From Marisa cornuarietis (taxonomy: Eukaryota; Mollusca; Gastropoda; Architaenioglossa; Ampullariidae), in the NCBI GenBank assembly GCA_004794655.1, contig SMMW01000046.1, positions 7,241,501 to 7,305,500 of the forward strand: DNA of 64,000 nucleotides, read 5' to 3'. The notes beneath the pieces are model-generated. The model made no database searches and was not told the DNA's origin. It worked only from the letters and a program-made list of their open reading frames with translations. Below are positions 13,201 to 20,758 of the stretch, piece after piece (positions within the stretch are counted from its first letter, which is position 1; each line of letters starts with the position of its first letter). The position numbers and the translations under genes were made by a program.

Positions 13201-16200
13201 CGTGTTTAGAGTTTTCCTGTGCTGACTTCTGACCCTCTTTGGGAGTTCTTGAAGATGTCCGATAATTCTGAGGCTCAGTCTCCAGCTCATCTGAGGCCAC
13301 CTTGGCCAAAACATCCAAGGAACGCATGGGTTTTTCTGAGTGTCCAACCGCCAAGCCAATCATAGCTCGTTTCCTTGGTGATTGGCGCAATGGTACCTCT
13401 GCAAATGCATAAGAGATTTGTAAAATCAAAAAACAAATTTTCAAAACTGATATTCAAGAAAATTAACAAGTGAAGTAGAACTTAAATGTGGTAAGGACCT
13501 GATAGTGATCTCTATTATCTTCTTGTATTTTATCAACAGCTGTTGATGGCCAGGCTTGTGCCTCAACCCCACAAATCAAAACCACTTCAAACGGGTAGTT
13601 TTTGTTTTTGTTTTTTGGAAGAAGAATCAGACACACAAAAAATATTTTCTTTGATGTTTAACCCTCTCAGGGTGACTAAAAAATATTTCTATGTTCAAAA
13701 ACATGGGCTTAAAATTTATGATTTTGAAGACGATAGCGAAACTGCAGAGCCACGCTCGTGAAGCACAAGCCATGTTAGTGAGTGTATCGTGGTCTGCCGG
13801 TAAGGCAACAGTCGTGGCCCATCGTGCAAAGAGAAAATCACGACCGAGGAGCAGAGCCACAATAGTGGCCCATCGTCTTCTGCCGGCAGAGCCTATAAAA
13901 AGGCCCATCGCCCTAAAATGGTTAATAGCCCATCATGTGCTGAGTTCTACTGCTACTGTTTAGACACTACTGACTATAATAATAAAAATAAAAATAAAAT
14001 GGTGCATGTTCACACTTATGAAGGAGCATGTTCTCAGGCCTTGAGACAAGAACAAGACATGGACAGCATACAAAGGATAGAAGGATAAACAATCGTGTTA
14101 ATAAGCAATAAAAGAAAAACACAGAAAATGCAAAGAGGAATTAAGGAATAAACTAAAAGGATTGAGAGTTTTGTGAATCTGCAGAGGAAGATGAGCAGGA
14201 GAAACTAGTCAACAAATGGAAAAAGTAAAGGAAAGGATTAGAAGTTCGACCAGGTGTACATGGATTGTTGTTAGGAATAATGCTCATGGAAAAGATGTGT
14301 TTTAGTGAATGTTTAAAGGATTTGATGGCAGGTAGATGGGGGATATAGAAAGGGAGTGAGTTCCACTGTTTTGCAGCATAGTAACTAAAAATCCTGTGAC
14401 CATATGTGGTTGTTTTGGTGATAGGGATAGTAACCAAACGGTTATCAGATGAAGAGTGGAGTTGTTTGTACTACTAGGAGTTTTAGGTCTGTCTTATCCT
14501 GCCCTAGCTCCAGTTACCCCAATCATATAGTTAATTTTGGCCTGCTCACATTTAGGTTTGTTCCTTTTTGGTCAACATACAACTATCCTGCAAGATTATT
14601 TAAGGTTCCTATGCTTGACACAAGCATGTCTATTAACCATTTCAGCGCGAAAAGCCACGAAGGTGGCTTTACCGGCAGAGCGCGAAGAGCCACGATCGTG
14701 GCTCTGCTCCACAATCGTAATTCCCGCTTTGCACGATGGGCCACAATTGTGGCCTTACCGGCAGACAACGATACGCTCACTAACGTGGCTCGTGCTTCAC
14801 GAGCATGGCTCAGCAGTTTTGCTATCGTCTTCGAAATCATAAATTTTAAGCCCATTCTTTTAAACATAGAAATATTTTCAAAACGCGCCAAGAGGGTTAA
14901 CACCCAGAATAAAAATAAATTCAGTTACCTGTTACTGATAAGCTGAAGTAAATCCTTTTAATATAAAAATAAGCACTTTTTCTTATAAGCTATAGTCAGA
15001 TGATGAAAGAACTTTAAAACGATTTAGAAAAAAGAATTTCATGTAAGCTTAAGATATGAGACTTGTGCTTACTAAATGAGTGCCCTCAAGCCTTCTTCAC
15101 AAAACGACCTAGTTCAAACTAACAAAACATTTTGAAAATCAAGTGATTAAAATGTCTATAAATAATAGTGCTGCAATCTTAAAAATGAAATGATTGCAAT
15201 ACTTGTTTTGCAGATTCCCATAAAACATTACACTGATGCTATGTATCTTTTATCTTTTAGTACTTGTCTGCATAGTTGTTTCTACTTCTGTCCTTAGTAT
15301 TATGTCCACATCTCCTTCATGAGCATATAATAATAATACAATTATTATTATATATTACTTTATCCTAGATAATTTTTGCTGCTGCTTTATAAATAAAGTA
15401 CCAGGAGTAAAGCAACATCTGCGAAGTCTAGGTGTCACATTAAAACTACAAAGACAAGACGATTTCCATGTTTCGACCTGGAATGATCAACTCTCCCTTC
15501 ATGAATATAGCTTCTGCAGTGTTTTGGGGGAATCCTTTACTTGATGAAAATCTAGAGCAGGCCCACAGGCCACATCCGACCCGCTGCTGTCCTTGGACTG
15601 GCCCATCTGCCAAAATGTGAAGTGTACTAGTTTTCTATTTTTTTTTAAAACCTAGGCTCATTTGATTGAAAATTAATTTATCAAAGATGACCTGTCATTA
15701 GAAATCAGCAGTCCCTAACATTCTAACACAGACAATATACAAAGATAACAAATAACACGGCTGACATGCCTGATGAGTCGTTTGAGAACATCGGGGGCGA
15801 AAAGAAAACTTTGCTCACCCCTGATCTAGAGGTTTCCACTTTGCATTTGGTCTACAAACTAAGGCTACAGAAGTCTTGCTAGGGATATAAGCAATGAGTG
15901 GAGGCAAAGCTAGCCTGATCGATGTATATCTAGTTCATATCAATGAAGCCTGATTAAGATTTATGAGGATCTATTTCCATGATTCTAGTATTACTATAAA
16001 CCCCAAAATAAGAACTCAGAACAAAAAAGGTCAATTAATGCACAACCAAACTTTGGTGAAACAAATTAATAATGGACTCATGCTGTTTTTGAGTTTTGGA
16101 GAACAGTGCACTAAAAAGGAATATCAATTTCTTCAAATGCCTGAGGATTAACTCCTATCAGTGTTGCCCCAGTATTTAAACCATAAACAGCGTGTTTTCT

Positions 16201-17389
16201 TAAAAGTTAATCTAAACGATCCATGTACAAATGTGAACATGCATAAATATATCTGTGCGCCTGAAATGTTTCGCTCACAATATTTATCTAGAAATCCAAA
16301 AACTAACTCGCAAACTACTTTACTGAAAGACGAGGCATTTCTATGTAATAACATCGAAATACTATTAATTACCAAATTACTAAAGCCAAAATACTAATAA
16401 ATTAAATATTCCTGCGAATCCGGCGATCCTCCGCAAAACTTACTGCTACCTTGCAAATAACCAAAGCAAGAACGACCGAGCACATATACTTGTTGTGATT
16501 TTCCGAAACTTTTTAGCATCCGCCAACAAAACCACATGGCTGTCGGTTCGAGTGTTGCTTTCTTTGTCTCTAGTTTATTTATGTTACTTTATGTGTCGTG
16601 GAATAGATCGAAATAGTGAGGTATGATAATATGGTTTATGACAAGTTAAGACTTACGGTTAAAAAACGCAAAAAATAAAAAAATAAAAGAAATTTCGGTG
16701 TAACTATACGCAGCAACAGGGTGGCCTCGTTGTCGTTCGGCTGCAGCAGCCGACAGAAGAATTCAAGCACCACGATAGCAGACGGCTTCGACTATTTCTC
16801 ATGCGGTTAAGTTTCTTCCTTTTGAAATATCAAAATAATAGAATGCTCAAATTTGAAAGAATTGTAGGTTGCGTTCAAACATAATGTTTGTTGCATGTAA
16901 GTAAAGCGTGTTAGGAAATGCACTAAAGAATGAACAAGATCTACGACGACCTATTTAGGTCTTTGGCGCCCAAAGTTACTTCCCTGCGTCAGCCATATTG
17001 AGACGTCGTCTGTCACGAAAGCCAACCACACTTCAAACTAAGAAAGCAGTTGAAAACTTGCGAAGCCGATCTGATTTGAAACATTAAAGTGTTGTGTATC
17101 ATATCTCCTATATTACACATATGTCTGATGGTAACTTTTATCTTTAGATTGCAGCACTGAAGTCAAAGTTGTATGAAGGTCTGTTTTGAATGTAACTGCA
17201 AGCAAGCCGTAGCAGCCGACGTCGAAGAGGATCTTTTGTTCGACTTAAAACAAAAATCTTTACAAGTTAGACTATGCGTATACGATTAAGTAGATCATAA
17301 ATATCCTGTTAACAATAATGCATACCTCTTGTTGCTGGCTGCTCGCCAGTCTTGTTCGCATTTTTCTCTTTCTGTTTTCTAGTCGCCAT
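3702..17389 (-). CDS. C2H2 zinc-finger nuclear protein, 849 aa, nine coding exons (complete)
   Basis: Coding exons on the minus strand: 17389-17326, 13398-13037, 12809-12554, 8344-8282, 7624-6791, 6379-6207, 6005-5870, 5301-5156 and 4217-3702. All have GT-AG borders and compatible phases, summing to 850 codons including the stop. Residues 1-142 are Lys/Glu-rich and basic. Residues 143-227 form a compact, well-structured region with a Cys/His pattern. Residues 249-526 are low-complexity Ser/Lys/Glu-rich with many K/R runs (nuclear localisation). Four C2H2 fingers lie at about 607-628, 636-656, 664-684 and 692-713, the last two joined by an HTGETPF linker. The tail is Ala/Thr/Pro-rich and ends acidic. 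A DNA-binding nuclear role is inferred from the fingers. I do not recognise the orthologue and give no symbol. It shares a promoter region with EHBP1. Confidence 0.85.
4555..4795 (+). repeat. tRNA-derived SINE copy (family B)
   Basis: Plus-strand copy with GTTTGAACC (B-box-like), CAGCAAACTTCTCCCAGTT and GGGTACCTGATTC. It ends near GTGACC followed by an A run and GGTTATGGCAT. It shares the CACCACCCTCACAAAAAACT block with the copy at 2740-2990. Confidence 0.6.
4796..4925 (-). repeat. tRNA-derived SINE copy (family B), opposite orientation
   Basis: Minus-strand copy directly adjoining the previous plus-strand copy tail to tail. Read on the minus strand: CTAGTGGTTACAGCAATGG (A-box-like), CAGTTCAGTACCC (B-box-like), and then GACCCAGCTGTGG. 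Confidence 0.6.
5156..5301 (-). CDS. Zinc-finger gene, coding exon 8 (finger 2 and start of finger 3)
   Basis: Encodes GIKPFQCLICKTTF ... HMLIH and then CKDCGRKFRHPSHFK, splitting finger 3 at the intron. Acceptor TTTTCAG, donor GTACTT. Confidence 0.85.
5302..5869. other. Zinc-finger gene intron 7, nothing further seen
   Basis: AT-rich intron with a short alternating GTGTGCGCGTGTGCACACACACA stretch near 5355-5377 (given here only as a location of purine-pyrimidine alternation). The 6380-6790 intron likewise shows no repeat or exon. Confidence 0.5.
5870..6005 (-). CDS. Zinc-finger gene, coding exon 7 (finger 1)
   Basis: Encodes RVALRCIRELKGRKK and the first finger, CKIC ... HYRSH. Acceptor GTTCCAG, donor GTGAGT, one base carried over. 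Confidence 0.85.
6207..6379 (-). CDS. Zinc-finger gene, coding exon 6
   Basis: Encodes EPYPPMPKSLLATRGRL through SPADWEK (residues 527-584). Basic cluster PKRRKK. Acceptor TTAATAG, donor GTATAC, phase 0 end. Confidence 0.8.
6791..7624 (-). CDS. Zinc-finger gene, coding exon 5 (long, low complexity)
   Basis: 834 nt encoding about residues 249-526: basic AEAAKKKKRPAP at the start, then Ser/Lys/Glu-rich sequence, then a better-ordered stretch (PFLDHSYTSVCGKKPGWHS) and an acidic Ser run. The acceptor is a tandem TCCAGCAG; either AG keeps the frame (start 7624 or 7621). Donor GTGAGA. Confidence 0.85.
7985..8215 (-). repeat. SINE-like relic
   Basis: On the minus strand a tRNA-like head (CAGTTTGCTGGACTTGAGAT, GTTGCTAGTCC) is followed by GGGTACCTGAATT, the same block found in the SINE at 4555-4795. 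Its far end, CCAAAAGTCACATAGCC, resembles 33360-33378. The copy is decayed. Confidence 0.4.
8282..8344 (-). CDS. Zinc-finger gene, coding exon 4 (63 nt)
   Basis: Microexon-like 63-nt exon encoding DPNAKEEFIAIPLRVRRKKE plus T. Acceptor TTAATTCAG, donor GTAATA. Its length is a multiple of three, so it could be skipped without a frameshift. Confidence 0.75.
9039..9570 (-). mobile_element. CR1-like LINE, 3' fragment
   Basis: The minus strand encodes a decayed C-terminal LINE segment with SELVLPYQPHRPVHSAHAG and HIRLETF, homologous to the plus-strand fragment at 56060-56865. The shared 3' end is CTCCGTGTGGGGAAAT then CTATACAAATCCTATTAT and an ATT tail. 5'-truncated and interrupted by frameshifts, so not functional. 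Confidence 0.75.
9705..11750 (+). mobile_element. Degenerate non-LTR retrotransposon with C-terminal RNase-H-type region, split by a SINE
   Basis: Reverse-transcriptase fragments in shifting frames: VQKAFDKVWKVGLLMKL (motif around the first catalytic region), DNWYMSVN, and VQNQALRIIAGAMRKTPADE. Near the 3' end is a Cys/His segment, CSCGNAEQTTEHILQ, followed by IKLYGLWMLCRKL. This order is typical of Jockey/Ingi-type LINEs whose polyprotein ends in RNase H and a CCHC-like tail. Many stops and frameshifts show it is long dead. A family A SINE (10683-10861) is inserted in it. Confidence 0.7.
10683..10861 (+). repeat. tRNA-derived SINE, family A, inserted in a LINE
   Basis: 179 bp matching the copy at 58928-59116: CTGTTCTTCC...GCATGTGGCATCTG..., GCTGGCTCGGTGTAAAACACC-type 3' part and a C-rich end. 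It is flanked by TCTAATG on both sides (10676-10682 and 10862-10868), a likely target-site duplication. Its tRNA-like head is more decayed than in the 58.9-kb copy. Confidence 0.75.
11751..12553. other. Zinc-finger gene intron 3, 5' part, no feature
   Basis: AT-rich DNA between the LINE relic and coding exon 3. No recognisable exon, repeat or RNA gene was seen. Confidence 0.5.
12554..12809 (-). CDS. Zinc-finger gene, coding exon 3 (structured N-terminal region)
   Basis: Residues 143-227, beginning VTKRSIQSLEEVTLEHI. The exon is free of low complexity and has a Cys-x6-Cys ... His-x3-His arrangement (CFLMPDKC ... HLDGH), so it may be an atypical zinc-binding module. Acceptor TTTTCAG, donor GTTTGT. 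Confidence 0.85.
13037..13398 (-). CDS. Zinc-finger gene, coding exon 2
   Basis: Residues 22-142, starting EVPLRQSPRKRA. Acceptor TTTGCAG, donor GTAAAG, phase 0 end. It contains a short internal repeat, LQEKSP twice in tandem followed by PPKKG. The exon is rich in Lys and Glu. Confidence 0.85.
13658..13925. mobile_element. piggyBac-type MITE copy 1 (260 bp) with TTAA duplication
   Basis: Element 13662-13921 is flanked by TTAA at 13658-13661 and 13922-13925. Its ends are imperfect inverted repeats (CCCTCTCAGGGTG and CCATTTTAGGGCG read inward). TTAA target duplication and CC-starting ends are hallmarks of the piggyBac superfamily. It has no coding capacity. The second copy lies at 14637-14896 in the opposite orientation. 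Confidence 0.85.
13975..14470 (-). mobile_element. LINE 3' fragment (CR1/Jockey-like C-terminus)
   Basis: Minus-strand open stretch of about 94 codons with AAKQWNSLPFYIPHLPAIKS, the classic extreme C-terminal motif of CR1/Jockey-type reverse transcriptases (W-N-x-L-P ... F-K-x-x-L-K). It ends in a TTTTATTTTTATT-type tail near 13980-14000. It is sequence-distinct from the other LINE fragments in the window and is bracketed by the two MITEs. Confidence 0.65.
14633..14900. mobile_element. piggyBac-type MITE copy 2 (260 bp) with TTAA duplication
   Basis: Element 14637-14896 with TTAA at 14633-14636 and 14897-14900, inverted relative to the copy at 13662-13921 and exactly the same length. It contains several short perfect palindromes, such as GCCACGATCGTGGC and GGCCACAATTGTGGCC, in a GC-rich interior. 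Better preserved than copy 1. Confidence 0.85.
15550..15831. mobile_element. hAT-type non-autonomous element (266 bp) with 8-bp target duplication
   Basis: Element 15558-15823 is flanked by a perfect 8-bp direct repeat ATCTAGAG (15550-15557 and 15824-15831). The ends read CAGGCCCACAGG and, inward from the right, CAGGGGTGAGCAAAG. An 8-bp duplication with CAGGGG ends is diagnostic for hAT elements. The interior GGCCACATCCGACCCGC is also hAT-like. No transposase is encoded. Confidence 0.85.
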
Positions 17390-18440
17390 TTTCTGTGCGT
17401 CTGCTAGACATACAGCACTGCGTGCGTTTGTTTCTTCGTTAGATGCAAGAAGGTTACATGCCTCTCAAAATAGAGATGATTGGTCAAATGCGTCCAATCA
17501 CGGAAGACCTTTTTCGTAACGCGCTTACAAGCGAGGCACGTGGAGTGAAAACGAGGCTGGGAGAGCCGCTATAGCAGTGATACAAACAATAAATATTCAA
17601 AACCTCATAGGTTTTAACAGCTGCTACAATGTTTACGAAGGAAATGATATATTTTAACTCTTAATACTTATGTTTTTAAGACTTTAGACAAGTTTTGAAG
17701 TCCCTTAAGCCGAAACTCGTTGGTCATTTTCCGTAGCAGACGAAGGAGATCGTTGCAGAAACTTTCTGAGAACTCGACCGACTGGACGCACAAACGACAA
17801 GTCTTGTGTCTCTACTTAGATCAGGTTGATATAAACTGTCTGTATTGGTAGTTCATAACGATCAATTCACGGAGGCATGAAATATCTTAGCCACTAAGTA
17901 CAATTTAATGCGAAGTAAACACATATAATACTCCTCTGTGATGACATAATGAACGATCAATATTGTGTTTGTGTTTACAGTGATGCGGTCTTTATAACGT
18001 TTGTTTAGTAAACGGTAATGCATTAGTTTATGGCCTTAAATTTAGAAAGCCACGCCGCAATCGAAGAAGGTTTTTATTTAGAACGAACGGGCGGGTTGAC
18101 GTCCTTGATAAAAGGAGGAGGGGGACGGGGGGGATATCACGTGACTAAGCAGACGTCCAAGATGGAGCCTTCCGTTATAAGTGCTCTAACGTGATCTAGC
18201 ATTTTAATGATACTCCAGTTTTGGTTTTCTGATTACATTGTTTAGGTACTATTGCTTAGCAAGGAGCTTTTTAGATAATTGAGTCTATTTTGATGCTTCA
18301 AAGTTTTTCTGTAGACTTCTGCTACTCTTTTTACGATGCATCGATTCTTTCCTTATTCACTCTGCTAATGTATTTTGTTAGAAAACAATAACCGAAATAA
18401 TGCCGATATCATCGACGCCTTTTCTGTTTTCTTTTAGACA
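16190..18440. promoter_or_regulatory. CpG-retaining bidirectional promoter region
   Basis: From about 16.2 to 18.4 kb CG dinucleotides are frequent, while the gene bodies on both sides have few. The block covers the first exon of the zinc-finger gene (minus) and the 1.2 kb before the EHBP1 ATG (plus). In it: ATCACGTGAC at 18136-18145 (E-box, USF/TFEB-type), CCAAGATGGA at 18157-18166 (YY1-like), and AGCCATATTG near 16990. In invertebrates with gene-body methylation, CpG retention marks unmethylated promoters; that is inference here. Confidence 0.6.
17326..17389 (-). CDS. Zinc-finger gene, coding exon 1
   Basis: Encodes residues 1-21 (MATRKQKEKNANKTGEQPAT...). The ATG sits in AAAATGGCGACT, a good Kozak context that also resembles a YY1 site. 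The donor is GTATGC and one base (G) is carried to exon 2. Confidence 0.8.
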
Positions 18441-18593
18441 AGATGATTAACTTGTGTAAAATTCCTTATTAGAGATTTAAGCTCTAAATGAACCAGTTAA
18501 CGCATAAGTTTTACCTTGTGTGTGTGTGAGAGAGAGAAAGAAATTGCTATAAACTTCATACTTCTCTGTATCTCAGCCTGCCATTTGTCTCAG

Positions 18594-18609
18594 ATCAAGA
18601 TAACCAAGT
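18594..18609 (+). other. EHBP1: Likely 5' UTR part of EHBP1 first coding exon
   Basis: A good acceptor (CCATTTGTCTCAG, ending 18593) sits 16 bases before the ATG. This suggests that a non-coding first exon is spliced in from the CpG-rich promoter block. The donor of that exon was not fixed. Confidence 0.4.
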
Positions 18610-18710
18610 ATGAGTGTGTGGAAGCGGCTTCAACGTGTAGGAAAGTCAGCTTCCAAATTCCAGTTTACTGCATCCTACCAAGAACTTACAGTAGAATGCA
18701 CAAAAAAATG
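18610..18710 (+). CDS. EHBP1: EHBP1 coding exon 1 (NT-C2 start)
   Basis: Residues 1-33 plus two bases of Trp34. [19 protein letters not shown] matches the family start, which decides this ATG. Donor GTGAGA. Confidence 0.93.
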
Positions 18711-20706
18711 GTGAGATATTAATACATTGATATAGCCATATTATATGCTGATGCAAATTATGTTTGTTTGTATAATATTTTGAGAGTAATTAAGGATCAT
18801 GAATTGGGTGCCTTTGAAATGTTTTAATTTCTCTGCGCTGGGTCATCTCTATCTTTTAAAACAGTTTTGCTTAGATGAGAGAATTTCTGTGCTGTGAAGA
18901 GTTCTGGATATATTTTTGTTCCATTGTGCAGGCAACCCAACAAGGTTTGTGTTGTGTGGACTCGCAGAAACCGGCACAAGTCAACACAGGTTAATTTCAT
19001 TCTTGGTATACATTTATATGTAATAGTATACTGTCTCACAGACTTTGTTTTAAAAATACTTAAAGGTTGTCAGTAAAATTATAATAGCCTGCTAATCATA
19101 ATATGGTTGATATCTATTTTATCACAAAATGATTTAGAGACATAAATTTTTGTGGACATGGCATTACAATGATAACTTTTACAATGAATTCATCCTTGCT
19201 CTGTTGCACAGGTTAAAAATTCATTTATCCTTTCAGCTTCATACATGGAATCCTACCATTCAGAACCCATACTGTGGCCAGGTGGTATGGGCAGTACCAG
19301 AGAATGTGGAAATACAAGTCACATTGTTTCGAGATTCCCGCCATTCTGAGTATGAAGACAAGGAATGGACATTTATCATTGAAGATGTAAGTTTTAGACT
19401 TCTTTTATTTAAGACTGAAGGTGCCATGTTTGTTTAATAAGATGTTGAGCACCGAGCACCAAGCATCAAGGTAAGAAAATGTAAGTGAACAGATGTTCTA
19501 ATTTGGTTTACTAGGTGTGTGTGTGTTGAGAAGGGGAGGGGACAGGAATACAATTTGAGAGGGAGCACTGACCTGGTTCCATTCAATGTGAGACAACAGT
19601 TTAGGAGCTGTAAATTATTTTAATTCAGTCTTTGTAAGCTTAATGTATGTGAGAGTTGGACAACACATTTTTAATTTTAAACACTTTTAAGCCTTAACTT
19701 TATCTAAATAATTAGTTTAAAGTGCACACCACAATTTTAGAATTTTTAAAACTAAAACTGCTTTAAGTAAGATAAAGTTGTTTAAGTCTGACTTTCCATC
19801 CTGTTAGTACAATTTTTTGTATGTTTTTCTGCAATGCATCAAAATGGCTAAGAAGAGATTTTGCTTCTTTAGAACAGTTTTAAGGTTTAGAAACGTGTTG
19901 TGCAACTGGCCCCTGGGGGGAGGTGGCTCTCCACGATTTTTGCATTTTTATTAGTTTGTTGTGTTTTTGGTGCCCATTCTCTGGGCCGGTGCTTTTTTGT
20001 TGCATTGTTGCTGTGCAGGACTGTTTGACTTTTGTTTTTTCTGGGACTTATGGATTTCCCGTCCATTGCCAGTCTTATTTGCCTAATGGTTCCTGCTGAA
20101 GATCTTGAAGATCACACAGCCAGTCCTTTGCTTTAAAATTTTCACTTTTCACTGCTTTTTTGATTGCATCGATACCAGCAGTCTTCTGGCGATTTCAGCT
20201 CTGTTGATCTATTCTGCATTCCTACAGACAACACAATGCCTTTCCGAGCTGTAGATTTGAGCACAAAGCCGTTGAGAATCAGCACGAGCCCTGGAGCAGA
20301 CGGCTTGCTAAAACAAGTAGCTGACCAAGTTCATAGATTCAAGAGTTACAAGAGGCTAAAGACAGACAAAAGTTATGTCAAACAAATCAGTAACAAAGCA
20401 TTGAGCTTGTTCCAAATCTCAGCTGTCTGATTCTTTACCAACATGTAGCCTTACGACATCACCTCTCCACCACTGGCACAAAGCATAGTGAAGGTCAGTC
20501 TCAACAGCAATGAGTCATCATCATCAGAAGTGGTCATCATACAGTTTGACAGTGTGGCCTACATACAGGAATAAGCAATAGTCACAAAGATACAACCACA
20601 GTGCATCTAGCTCAGCACTTGCCAACAGGACTGCAGGTGGCTATTAAATGGATTGATCTAGAAAAGTTAGATCATGAGTTCTCTTATGCACAGAAAGAAA
20701 TTGTAC

Positions 20707-20758
<52 letters not shown>

